Positions 49,467 to 57,318 of a stretch of DNA of 57,318 bases are shown in pieces. The position numbers and the translations under genes were made by a program. Origin of the DNA: Rhodoplanes sp. (GTDB taxonomy: Bacteria; Pseudomonadota; Alphaproteobacteria; Rhizobiales; Xanthobacteraceae); the NCBI RefSeq assembly GCF_013377085.1, contig NZ_JACAAX010000044.1, forward strand, positions 1-57,318, written 5' to 3'. How positions within the stretch are numbered: the stretch's first letter is position 1; the number at the start of each line of letters is the position of its first letter. The notes below the pieces were generated by a model. That model was given only the letters and a program-made list of their open reading frames with translations, ran no database searches and had not been told where the DNA came from.

Positions 49467-50540
49467 ATGCGGGACATCCACAGGAAGCCCATCGCCGAGC
49501 GCATCGACTGGGTGTTCGACCTCGCCCGCCGTCACGGCGAGGCGTTTCGCAGCCCGGAGGCGTGGCTGGCGCGCGAGCGCTATCTGGCCGAGCACCCCAC
49601 CGCCATCGCGGTGCTGAAATGCATGGACGGCCGCATCAACATCCCGGTCGCCACCAACACGCCGACCGGCATCCTGATGCCGTTCCGCAATCTCGGCGGC
49701 ATCTTCGACCTCGGCTGGCCGCATCTCGGCGAGGTGCTGGCGCATCACGTCTCGCGCATGACCGGCGCCGGCCGCCGCGTGCTGTTCCTCATCACCTATC
49801 ACTGGTCGAAGGGCGACCCGCGCCGCGGCTGCGCCGGCTTCGGCCACGACACGGCGGCCGCCATCGCCCACACCCGCGAGGTCCGCGGCCAGGTCGAGCA
49901 CATTTTCGGGCGCGGCCACGGCACCGTCTATCCGCTGGTCTGCGGCTTCGAGACCGACGAGGACGCGCTGGTGATCCACGGCGCCGACGGCGCCGCGCTC
50001 GATCTCGCCGGCTGCTCGGCCGCCGATGCGGCGACGCTCGAGCCGCGTCTCGCCGCGCTCCTCCCCGACATGCCGGCGCAGATGCGCGCCGACCTGCTGC
50101 CGCTGCTGCGCGGCAACCTCGAGCACATCGCCCAGGTGCGCGAGCAGGCGCGGCGGCAGGAGCGCATGCTCGACGTCGAGCACCGCGAATGGATGATCTG
50201 CCTGGGGCGCGGCTTCGACTTCCTCCACACCCCCAATCTGGCGCTGATCATCGGCCCTTACAGCCCGGACCTCGCCGACCCGCTCCGCAAGGCCGCCGCC
50301 ATCATCGTCGACAACATGGCGGCCGGCCGCATCCCCGACGACGGTTTCCTGCTGCTGGCGTCGGTGCCCTACGACGAGATCGGCGTCGACCGGGCACGGG
50401 CCGAGCTGAAGTCGCTGTTCCTGTCGCGCTTCGCCGCCGGCGTGCTGCGCGAGGAGTTCGGCCCGCTCGCCGGCAAGATGACCAAGCAGACGGCCGTGCT
50501 CGACTGGCGCTCGCGCGCGCTCGAGCTGATCGACGACTGA
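49467..50540 (+). CDS. Carbonic-anhydrase-like protein (CsoSCA/beta-CA motif)
   Basis: 357 residues. The N-terminal half carries C52-M-D54-G-R56 (AVLKCMDGRINIP), then H112 and C122 (LITYHWSKGDPRRGCAGFGH). A Cys/Asp-Arg dyad plus a later His and Cys is the zinc site plan of beta-class carbonic anhydrases, in the spaced form seen in carboxysome shell anhydrase-like proteins. No shell or RuBisCO genes are in the window, so a carboxysome role is unlikely. The C-terminal half lacks recognisable motifs. I chose the ATG at 49467 because gggagg sits 7 nt before it. The activity is inferred. Confidence 0.7.
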   Translation: MRDIHRKPIAERIDWVFDLARRHGEAFRSPEAWLARERYLAEHPTAIAVLKCMDGRINIPVATNTPTGILMPFRNLGGIFDLGWPHLGEVLAHHVSRMTGAGRRVLFLITYHWSKGDPRRGCAGFGHDTAAAIAHTREVRGQVEHIFGRGHGTVYPLVCGFETDEDALVIHGADGAALDLAGCSAADAATLEPRLAALLPDMPAQMRADLLPLLRGNLEHIAQVREQARRQERMLDVEHREWMICLGRGFDFLHTPNLALIIGPYSPDLADPLRKAAAIIVDNMAAGRIPDDGFLLLASVPYDEIGVDRARAELKSLFLSRFAAGVLREEFGPLAGKMTKQTAVLDWRSRALELIDD

Positions 50541-50565
50541 GACCAGTCTTCATACACTCCGACTC

Positions 50566-50656
50566 GTCATGCGCGGGCTCGACCCGCGCATCCATCGCTC
50601 GAAAGAAGAGGTTCTTTCGAAGATCGATGGATTGCCGGGTCAAGCCCGGCAATGAC
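50566..50656. repeat. Family B palindromic repeat
   Basis: 91 bp: gtcatgcgcgggctcgaccc gcgcatccatc ... gatggattgccgggtcaagc ccggcaatgac, with an inner gaaagaa...ttctttc hairpin. It separates the convergent carbonic-anhydrase-like and subtilase genes. Confidence 0.9.
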
Positions 50657-50798
50657 GATGAAGGTCGAAGACAAAGACGGTTGGTGTGATACCGGATCCG
50701 GCTGATCAGTTCGGCTGACATCAGTTTTTCTGAATCCGAGCTGATCACTCGGATCCTTCAGGAGCCCACGTCAAACGGCGAGCTCTCCCCGCCGGTCG

Positions 50799-53141
50799 CT
50801 ATCGCGCCGCCTGTCCCGAGGCCTGGGCCGGCTGCGCCGCCCGGGGCGTCGCCGCGGTCGCTGCAGCCGCGGCGGCGGGCGCCGCCGGCTTCGCCGGCGT
50901 ATCGGAGGCGACGGCCGGCTCGGCCGTCGCGGGCGGCTCGAAGGTCAGTGCCTTGACCGGATCGACCAGGCCGGCGCCGGTCTGCACCGCCGTGGAGCCG
51001 GGCAGCGCCACGGCGCTGCCGGCCAGAATGGCGCGCACCTCGTCGGGCGTGAGATCCGGCCGTTTCTCCAGCATCAACGCGATCACGCCGCTCACATGCG
51101 CGGCCGCGACCGAGGTGCCGGTGGTGAGCTGATAGGCGCCGTTCGGCGCCGGCACCAGAACGTCGACGCCGGGCGCCGCGATCGCCACGTGCTTGCCGCG
51201 GTTGGCCTGGGCGAACGGCTTGTCGGTTCGGTCGGTCGCCGTCACGGCGATCACGTCGGGGTCGGCGGCCGGATAGAGCGGCGGCGATTTCGGCCCGGCA
51301 TTGCCGGCCGCGGCGACCAGCACGATGCCCTTGTCGTAGGCCTCGTGCAGCTTGCGCTCGATCATCACGTCGTAGGGGCCGGCGAAGCTCATGTTGATGA
51401 TGCGCACGCCGCGCCGGATGGCGTGGTCGAGACCCTTGAGAATCTGGAACGTGGTCGCCTCGGGCCCGCTGTTGCGCTCGTCGAAGGCTTTTATGGCGAT
51501 CACGGTCGCGGCCGGGGCGACCCCGCGCAGCCGAAAGCCCGACAGGATCGCGCCGGCCATGCCGGTGCCGTGCAGATGCGGCCGCGGCGGCGTGGCGGCC
51601 GGATCGAAGCGCTCGACCACGGCGCCGTGCATGTCGGGATGGCGGGCATCGACGTCGGAGTCGATGACGGCGATCGATATGGCACGGCCGCGCGAAAAAG
51701 CGTGCGCCTCGCCGAGATGCAGCTTTTCCACCGTGTACTGGCCGGGATCGCCGGCCGGCAGCGGCGCATCGGCCGTGGTCGCAGCAGCCGCCGGGGTGGC
51801 GGACTCTTGGGCCACGCCGGCGGGGGCCGGCGCCGCAGCGGGTGCGAGATCGCCCGCCGGAACGGCCGCCGCCTGGTCGAGCCGGTAGACATAGTTCGGC
51901 TGCGCCGCGGCGACGATCTGGTCGCGCTCGAGGCCGCTGATCACGTCGCGGACGTCGCGTCCGTCGGCGGCGCGGAACTGGTAGAGCGTGCGGCCGCCCG
52001 CCGCGAAGCTGTGCGACTCCACCACGGCGATACCGAGCCGGCGGGCCGCCGCCTCGACATCGGCGCGCGGCACCGTGTCGGCGATCTGCACCACCACCTC
52101 GCGCGGGATGTAGCGGGTCTCGCCGACCGGCGGCAGGCCGCTGTAGACGCGCTCGTGCTCGCTGCGGCCGATGCCCAGGCCGGGCGGCGGGCCGGCGCTG
52201 GGCGGCGGCGGCACGTAATAGCGCTGCCGTATGCCCGCCCACGCGGCGGCGGCGGGCGAGCGATAGGGTCCGGGCGCAAATCCCGGACGCCCGAAGCCCG
52301 GGCCCGGCACCGTGCCGGGACCCGGCACCGTACCGGGACGAGCGCCGGGAGGCATCGCGCCTTGTCGATTGGCTGCCGGCAAGGCACCGCCGGGCCGCGG
52401 CAGTGCGTTGCCGCGCGGCAGCTCATTTCCGCGCGGCAGTGCCGCCGTCTGGCCGGGGCCCTGACCCGGCCGGGCGGCCGGTCGCATCGCGTCGGGCTGC
52501 GGCAGCGTCCCGGGACGCGGCAAAGCATTGCGGGCCGGCAGTCCGGCGGGACGGGAGAACGCTGCAGGCTGCGGAGACGGAGCGGCGGAGGCCCGGACCG
52601 ACGGCGGCATGCTGGCCGCCGGCGGTGAGCCGAAACGCGGCCCTTGCGGGCCGGGCGGCCCGGAGGCGGCCGGTGGCGCGCCGGCGGGACCACGCATCGT
52701 CGGGACCGGGCCGGGCGACGCCGAAGCGGCCGGCCCCGTCACCGGGGCACCATAGGCGGGCGTACGCATCCCGGGTGCGCCGGCCGGCGGGATGCGGGCG
52801 AGCGGACCGCGAACGACTGGGGCCTGAGCGCCCGGCATCCCCGGCCCCTGCGCGCCCAGACGTACCGGAACGCGCGCAAGCGGCACGCGCGGCACGGGTT
52901 GACGGGCCGTCGCGCCGGGCCGGTTGCGGTCGACGTGCTCTGCGCTTTGGGCGGATGCGGTCTCGTCGAAGGCAGTCAGGCCGCAGGCGGCGACCAGCAG
53001 GGCCGAAAGCGACAAGACCCAGGCGGCCGCCCGCCGCCGTGCTCCGGACTGCGTCCCGGCCGAAACGGTCCGGCGGACCGATCTCTCCGTCACCACCCGC
53101 CCCTGTCCGACTCGCGGCGGCAAACGGTGTTCCGCCGTCAC
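50799..53141 (-). CDS. S8 (subtilisin-like) serine protease with proline-rich N-terminal region
   Basis: 780 residues, GTG start at 53141. A hydrophobic segment with a Cys (AAAWVLSLSALLVAACGLTA, about 38-57) acts as a signal peptide or lipoprotein anchor. About 60-310 is a low-complexity Pro/Gly/Ala/Arg region (PGARPGTVPGPGTVPGPGFG). About 340-420 looks like an inhibitor-I9-type prodomain. The peptidase domain has the full triad: Asp in AVIDSDVDARHPD (near 490), His in HGTGMAGAILSG (near 521), Ser in TGTSVAAAHVSG (near 675). An Ala/Pro tail follows. It is likely an exported or envelope-anchored protease; the Pro-rich part may span or bind the cell wall. Confidence 0.87.
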   Translation of the reverse strand: MTAEHRLPPRVGQGRVVTERSVRRTVSAGTQSGARRRAAAWVLSLSALLVAACGLTAFDETASAQSAEHVDRNRPGATARQPVPRVPLARVPVRLGAQGPGMPGAQAPVVRGPLARIPPAGAPGMRTPAYGAPVTGPAASASPGPVPTMRGPAGAPPAASGPPGPQGPRFGSPPAASMPPSVRASAAPSPQPAAFSRPAGLPARNALPRPGTLPQPDAMRPAARPGQGPGQTAALPRGNELPRGNALPRPGGALPAANRQGAMPPGARPGTVPGPGTVPGPGFGRPGFAPGPYRSPAAAAWAGIRQRYYVPPPPSAGPPPGLGIGRSEHERVYSGLPPVGETRYIPREVVVQIADTVPRADVEAAARRLGIAVVESHSFAAGGRTLYQFRAADGRDVRDVISGLERDQIVAAAQPNYVYRLDQAAAVPAGDLAPAAAPAPAGVAQESATPAAAATTADAPLPAGDPGQYTVEKLHLGEAHAFSRGRAISIAVIDSDVDARHPDMHGAVVERFDPAATPPRPHLHGTGMAGAILSGFRLRGVAPAATVIAIKAFDERNSGPEATTFQILKGLDHAIRRGVRIINMSFAGPYDVMIERKLHEAYDKGIVLVAAAGNAGPKSPPLYPAADPDVIAVTATDRTDKPFAQANRGKHVAIAAPGVDVLVPAPNGAYQLTTGTSVAAAHVSGVIALMLEKRPDLTPDEVRAILAGSAVALPGSTAVQTGAGLVDPVKALTFEPPATAEPAVASDTPAKPAAPAAAAAATAATPRAAQPAQASGQAAR

Positions 53142-53223
53142 GATCTCGTATGGTCACGATCTCCTCTCGGCCGCGGATACGCCGAGATTGTGACCGATGG
53201 CGCCCCGGCCGAGGTCCGAAGCC

Positions 53224-53880
53224 TCACGGCTCCGGCCGCAAAATGTCGCGCCCGGCCAACAGCGCCTGGACCAGCTCGGCGCCCGTGCAGGCGAGCGCGC
53301 CGTCGCCGCGAAAGAACTCGTCGCGCAGCTCGGGGCGCAGCTCGTCGGCCCAGCGGCTGCGGCGCAGCGCCACCTGGGCGTTGTCCGAGCCGTTCCAGCC
53401 GCGCGCCGCGATATGGCCGCCGACGCTCGCCACCGCGCCGTCCTCGACCACCATGCGCTCGGCATGCACGTCGCCGCCGATCGCCAGATGGCCGTCCTCG
53501 CCGGTCGCCACGATCAGGCCGGCCGTGACGTTGCGGTCGACGACCAGATCCATGCGGCCGACCGCGACGGCCCGGCAATGCAGGCTGCCGCGCACCCACA
53601 GGAAGGCCGGGTGGGCGCCGGCCCGCCGGTTGACGACGGCGCCGAACAGCTCGAGATCGCCGTCGACCACGATGCCGGCGACGCTCGCCGAGACCAGCCC
53701 GTCCATGTCGAGATCGCCGGCCGCCACCGCGTGGTTGCCGCTGTAGCGCACCACCAGCAGCGACGGCCGCGGCGACGCGATGACGATGTCGTCGAGCGTC
53801 GTGCGGTCGCCGAAATGCGCTTCGAGATCGAGGCCCTCGCGCGCCTCGTCGAGCGGGATAGAAATGAATCCGAATGCCAT
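53224..53880 (-). CDS. Beta-repeat protein, unknown
   Basis: 218 residues from the ATG at 53880. The middle (about 50-170) is a run of short beta strands with a rough 17-20-residue rhythm (NHAVAAGDLDMDGLVSASVA, GIVVDGDLELFGAVVN, GSLHCRAVAVGRMDLVVD, GHLAIGGDVHAERMVVEDGA), like a beta-helix of the bactofilin/polymer-forming kind. No signal peptide. Function unknown. Reads the same way as the subtilase, 82 bp upstream of it. Confidence 0.65.
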   Translation of the reverse strand: MAFGFISIPLDEAREGLDLEAHFGDRTTLDDIVIASPRPSLLVVRYSGNHAVAAGDLDMDGLVSASVAGIVVDGDLELFGAVVNRRAGAHPAFLWVRGSLHCRAVAVGRMDLVVDRNVTAGLIVATGEDGHLAIGGDVHAERMVVEDGAVASVGGHIAARGWNGSDNAQVALRRSRWADELRPELRDEFFRGDGALACTGAELVQALLAGRDILRPEP

Positions 53881-54032
53881 GCCGTCCCCGTGGCGGAACC
53901 GGACCGCAGGACGTTGGTCGCAGTCGTGCCGCCCAAGGTTCAGAGGCCGCCCGGCGCGGCCAGCCGGAGCGCGCCGAGGAGCGGCTGGGAGTGCTGCCTT
54001 GCGCCGGCGCGGCGACACCCTATCTCGCAGGG

Positions 54033-54344
54033 ATGAGCGACACGGTCCGCGACAACCCCGCCCTCTCCCGCTTCGAGCTCGGCACCGGCGACGACCTGGC
54101 GGTCGCCGCCTACCGGATGTCGGGCGACACCATCACGTTCACCCATACCGAGGTGCCGCCGGCGCTGCGCGGCGGCGGATTGGCGTCGCGGCTGGTGCGC
54201 GGGGCGCTCGACCAGGCCCGCGCCCGCGGCCTGCGCATTGTGCCGCTCTGCTCGTTCGTCGCCGCCTATGTGGCGCGCCATCCGGAGGACCGCGATCCGG
54301 CGTCCGACCGCCGCGCCGACGCGGCACCGGCCGGACGGGTCTGA
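54033..54344 (+). CDS. GNAT-like N-acetyltransferase (YjdJ type)
   Basis: 103 residues. FTHTEVPPALRGGGLASRLV carries the acetyl-CoA-binding R-x-x-G-x-G/A loop of the short GNAT group, followed by RIVPLCSFVAAYVARHPE, the typical C-terminus of the YjdJ-like family. The substrate is unknown. The ATG at 54033 follows cagggatg with a weak RBS. The SDR gene starts 73 bp downstream on the same strand. Confidence 0.82.
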   Translation: MSDTVRDNPALSRFELGTGDDLAVAAYRMSGDTITFTHTEVPPALRGGGLASRLVRGALDQARARGLRIVPLCSFVAAYVARHPEDRDPASDRRADAAPAGRV

Positions 54345-54417
54345 GCAGCCGCGCCGCGGCCGCGCCGCAATGCCCCCGCAGCCTGGGCGGAGTTCAGCCA
54401 GGGTTCAGGAGTCCCCC

Positions 54418-55203
54418 ATGCATGTCGACCTCTCCGGGCTGCGCGCCCTCGTCACCGGCTCGACCAAGGGGATCGGCCACGCCGTGGCGAAGAAGCTCGC
54501 CGCCTGCGGCGCCACGGTCGCCGTGAACGGCCGCCGCGACGAGGACGTCGCCGAGGCGATCGACAGCATCCAGGCGGCCGTGCCGGAGGCCGAGCTTTTC
54601 GCCGCACCGGGCGACGCCGCGACGGCGCGCGGCATCGTCGCCATCACGCAGGCGGCCGGCGCGGTCGACATCCTGGTCAACAATGTCGGGATCTTCGAGG
54701 TGAAGGACGCCTTTGCGATTCCCGACGAGGACTGGCAGCGGATGTTCGAGACCAATGTGATGTCGGGCGTACGCCTCACCCGTCATTACGGCCCGCGCAT
54801 GCGCGAAAAGGGTTTCGGCCGCGTCGTCTTCGTGTCGTCGGAATCCGGCATCCAGATCCCGACCGAGATGATCCATTACGGCTTCTCGAAGTCGGCGGAC
54901 CTCGCGCTGATGCGCGGCTTCGCCCAGGCGCTCGCCGACACTGGCGTCACCGTCAATGCCGTGCTGCCCGGCCCAACCCGCACCGAGGGCGTCGAGGCGA
55001 TGTTCGCGGCGGACGGACGGCCGATGACGGCCGAGGGCGAGCGCGCCTTCATCGACGAGGCGCGGCCGACCTCGATCATCAAGCGGCTGATCCGGCCGGA
55101 GGAGATCGCCGACGTGGTGGCGTTCCTGGTGTCGCACGAAGGCGGTGCCATCACCGGCTCGCCCGTGCGGGTCGACGGTGGCCTGGTGCTGTCGATCACC
55201 TGA
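54418..55203 (+). CDS. Short-chain dehydrogenase/reductase
   Basis: 261 residues, a classical SDR. Cofactor motif TGSTKGIG (13-20), NNVG (88-91), catalytic Ser about 140-141 (FVSSESG) and Y154-x3-K158 (YGFSK) are all there; NGRRDE after beta-2 suggests NADP(H). The substrate cannot be read from the sequence. ATG at 54418, preceded by ttcaggagt, a good RBS. Confidence 0.9.
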   Translation: MHVDLSGLRALVTGSTKGIGHAVAKKLAACGATVAVNGRRDEDVAEAIDSIQAAVPEAELFAAPGDAATARGIVAITQAAGAVDILVNNVGIFEVKDAFAIPDEDWQRMFETNVMSGVRLTRHYGPRMREKGFGRVVFVSSESGIQIPTEMIHYGFSKSADLALMRGFAQALADTGVTVNAVLPGPTRTEGVEAMFAADGRPMTAEGERAFIDEARPTSIIKRLIRPEEIADVVAFLVSHEGGAITGSPVRVDGGLVLSIT

Positions 55204-55497
55204 GCGGACGAGACCGGCGAACGCCCCGCCGCGCGCCACCTTGGCGAATCTGCATACGTGTCATCACCTGATCAGATGATCGTTCCCCGGCCATTTTCAG
55301 TCGATCTTAACAGACCCTGGATCAATAGTCGGAACAGGACCAAACGTCCCGGACTCGTCGAAGGCACGGGTCCGAACCGCAACCGATTCTGATTCCAGCC
55401 ATCGACTGCCTTTCGGATCCCGAACCGTCCCTGCAGCCGTCATCCGTCCGATCCTCGCTGCCGTCCCCACGGCCGGCGGTCTGCACTGGAGCATGCT

Positions 55498-57180
55498 GTG
55501 AAACGTTTCGATCTTCTCGCGCGCATGTCTTTGCCGACCAAGATGTCCGCTCTCACGGTGCTCGGCATCGCGCTGCTCTGCATCGGCCTGCTCGGCGTGG
55601 TCTACTCCCAGGTCGACCGCGAGCTGCGGGCCCAGGCACAGACCCGCCAGGAGTCCAACATGCGCGTCGCCTGGGAGGTGCTGCGCAACAGCGGCGCGCT
55701 GCGGCTCGCCGGCGACACCATGACGGCGGGCTCCCGCACCCTCAACGGCGACACCGAGCTGGTCGACCGCATCCGCACGCTGGTGGGCGGCACCGCCACC
55801 GTGTTCCAGCGCGACACGCGGATCACCACCAATGTGCTCGACGCCAAGGGCGCCCGCGCGGTCGGCACCAAGCTCGTCGGCCCCGCCCATGACGCCGTGC
55901 TGGTGCGCGGCATTCCCTATCGGGGCGAAGCCGACATTCTCGGCGTGCCCTATTTCGCCGCCTACGACCCGATCAAGGACGCCTCCGGCACCACCATCGG
56001 GGTGCTGTTCGTCGGCGTGAAGCAGAGCGAGTTCCTCAGCGTGCTCGACGCCCTGCTGCGCAGCATCGCCCTGCAGGCGCTCGCCGCCGCCGTGCTGATC
56101 GGCGGTGGCCTCTATGCGGTGCTGCGCTGGCAGACGCGGCCGCTCGCCGCGCTCGCGCAGATCATGGGACGCCTGCAGAACGGCGACCACACCGTCGTCG
56201 TCCCCTCGCTCGACCGCGGCGACGAGGTCGGCCTGATGGCGCGCGCCGTCGAGGTGTTCAAGGAGCACGCCGTCGCGCACGAGCGGCTGGAGGCCGAGCA
56301 GAAGCAGGCCGAGGCGCGCGCCGCGGAGCAGCGCAAGGCCGACATGGTGCAGCTCGCCGATCGGTTCGAGACGGCGGTCGGCGGCATCATCGGCTCGGTG
56401 TCGGCGTCGGCGACCGAGCTCGAGGCGACGGCCGGCACGCTCACCCGCACGGCCGACACGACCCAGCAGATGTCCGTGACGGTGAGCGCCGCATCCGAGG
56501 AGGCCTCGGTCAACGTCCAGGCCGTCGCGGCGGCGACCAACGAGATGACCTCGTCGATCCACGAGATCGGCCGCCAGGTGCAGTCCTCGAGCCGCATCGC
56601 CGACGCGGCGGTGAGCCAGGCGGCGAGGACGGACGCCCGCATCGGCGCGCTGTCGACCGCGGCGCAGCGCATCGGCGACGTCGTCGCGCTGATCACGGCC
56701 ATCGCCGAGCAGACCAATCTGCTGGCGCTCAATGCGACGATCGAGGCGGCGCGCGCCGGCGAGGCCGGCCGCGGCTTCGCCGTGGTGGCCAACGAGGTGA
56801 AGGCGCTGGCCGCTCAGACCGGCAAGGCGACCGGCGAGATCGGCGCCCAGATCTCCGGCATGCAGGCGGCGACCCAGGAGTCGGTCGCGGCCATCAAGGA
56901 GATCAGCGGCACGATCGGCCAGATCGCCGAGGTGTCGTCGGCGATCGCGGCCGCGGTCGAGCAGCAAAGCGCGGCGACGGCGGAAATCTCGCGCAACATC
57001 CAGCAGGCGGCGTCGGGAACAACTCAGGTGGCGGAGACCATCACGGCGGTGAGCCGCGGCGCCGAGGAGACCGGGGCGGCCTCCGGCGACGTTCACGTCG
57101 CGGCCGGACGGCTCGCCGACGAGAGCAACCATCTTCGGTTGGAGGTGGAGAAGTTTCTCGCCACGGTGCGGGCCGCCTGA
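55498..57180 (+). CDS. Methyl-accepting chemotaxis protein
   Basis: 560 residues. Membrane helix 1 (about 17-37, [20 protein letters not shown]), a periplasmic single-Cache-type domain (about 40-185), helix 2 (about 186-208), HAMP (about 210-262), a short coiled coil and the signalling domain with the invariant hairpin tip [20 protein letters not shown] and [15 protein letters not shown]. No C-terminal CheR/CheB tether pentapeptide is seen. It senses an unknown ligand outside the membrane and controls CheA. The frame starts with GTG at 55498 (ggag 9 nt upstream); an ATG at 55493 is out of frame. No che genes are in the window. Confidence 0.93.
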   Translation: MKRFDLLARMSLPTKMSALTVLGIALLCIGLLGVVYSQVDRELRAQAQTRQESNMRVAWEVLRNSGALRLAGDTMTAGSRTLNGDTELVDRIRTLVGGTATVFQRDTRITTNVLDAKGARAVGTKLVGPAHDAVLVRGIPYRGEADILGVPYFAAYDPIKDASGTTIGVLFVGVKQSEFLSVLDALLRSIALQALAAAVLIGGGLYAVLRWQTRPLAALAQIMGRLQNGDHTVVVPSLDRGDEVGLMARAVEVFKEHAVAHERLEAEQKQAEARAAEQRKADMVQLADRFETAVGGIIGSVSASATELEATAGTLTRTADTTQQMSVTVSAASEEASVNVQAVAAATNEMTSSIHEIGRQVQSSSRIADAAVSQAARTDARIGALSTAAQRIGDVVALITAIAEQTNLLALNATIEAARAGEAGRGFAVVANEVKALAAQTGKATGEIGAQISGMQAATQESVAAIKEISGTIGQIAEVSSAIAAAVEQQSAATAEISRNIQQAASGTTQVAETITAVSRGAEETGAASGDVHVAAGRLADESNHLRLEVEKFLATVRAA

Positions 57181-57244
57181 ACGCCACAACGGACGCCGCG
57201 ACACGCGCCCGCTGACGCGACATCGAGACGCAGCGGTCGATCGA

Positions 57245-57318
57245 TACGCAAAGGGACATCGCAGTGCGATGTCCCTCATACGCAAAGGGACATCGCGGTG
57301 CGATGTCCCTCATACGCA
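57245..57318. repeat. 34-bp palindromic tandem repeat at window end
   Basis: Two copies of a 34-bp unit beginning tacgcaaagggacatcgc, the second with one base change (gcagtg to gcggtg), then 6 bases of a third. Each unit contains the inverted repeat gggacatcgc / gcgatgtccc. The array runs off the window. The first copy could act as a terminator for the chemoreceptor gene 65 bp upstream. Confidence 0.92.

Noticed and set aside
55240-55260. Sigma-54 promoter before the chemoreceptor (ttggcgaatctgcat)
   Set aside because: The GG and GC elements are only 7 bp apart instead of 10.
57245-57318. CRISPR array at the window end
   Set aside because: The units abut with no spacers and are palindromic; only two and a bit copies are seen and no cas gene is near.

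Overview
This 57.3 kb window is high-GC DNA from an alphaproteobacterium, most likely of the order Hyphomicrobiales (Rhizobiales). The grounds are: GapR (DUF2312), DUF2336, the Omp25/Omp31-type porin-like proteins with an ADLPARMPVK mature N-terminus, LexA boxes of the direct-repeat type GTTC-N7-GTTC, and a GyrA/UvrA style typical of that class. Genus cannot be fixed from the sequence alone. Both ends of the window run into short tandem repeats, so it may be a whole contig broken at repeats.

Layout. 0.4-6.5 kb: a fused lysophospholipid flippase/acyltransferase/acyl-ACP synthetase (Aas type), then on the other strand a TonB-dependent receptor behind a clear cobalamin riboswitch (BtuB). 6.5-9.0 kb: a secreted His-Val repeat protein, CutA, NAD kinase and two tiny secreted proteins. 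9.7-12.1 kb: a single-domain response regulator, an HPt-like protein and a DUF2336 protein. 12.6-14.2 kb: a low-GC DUF4062-TPR gene. 14.2-20.5 kb: a lytic transglycosylase, a MaoC/CitE pair, an SMP-30 lactonase, and an ECF-sigma/VWA operon. 21.3-22.6 kb: a low-GC gene with a C-terminal HEPN motif, boxed in by REP-type palindromes. 22.9-29.3 kb: cNMP-binding protein, small membrane protein, isochorismatase-like hydrolase, two Tat-type secreted enzymes (amidohydrolase, MmgE/PrpD) and PanD. 29.5-37.2 kb: GyrA, an orphan membrane-anchored protein, MarC, a ThDP decarboxylase and SSB. 37.8-41.3 kb: three tandem outer-membrane beta-barrel genes, two of them identical over about 730 bp. 41.8-44.9 kb: UvrA, with a palindromic repeat spliced in frame into its coding sequence. 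44.9-46.9 kb: a low-GC leucine-rich-repeat protein. 46.9-47.7 kb: a REP-associated tyrosine transposase (RAYT) flanked by its REPs. 47.9-57.2 kb: GapR, a HigBA toxin-antitoxin pair, a carbonic-anhydrase-like protein, a proline-rich subtilase, a beta-repeat protein, a GNAT enzyme, an SDR and a chemoreceptor.

How the parts fit. Most genes are ordinary chromosomal housekeeping. ssb and uvrA both carry GTTC-N7-GTTC boxes, consistent with SOS control, with the porin cluster between them. The accessory layer is three low-GC genes (DUF4062-TPR, HEPN, LRR), two of which end inside REP palindromes, plus the RAYT and HigBA. I read these as candidate defence or conflict genes dropped into a repeat-rich chromosome; this is inference. 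Three interspersed repeat families can be told apart: family A (about 40-125 bp; four copies, each between convergent genes), family B (about 90 bp; five copies, four clustered around the porins and uvrA) and family C (REP/RAYT type).
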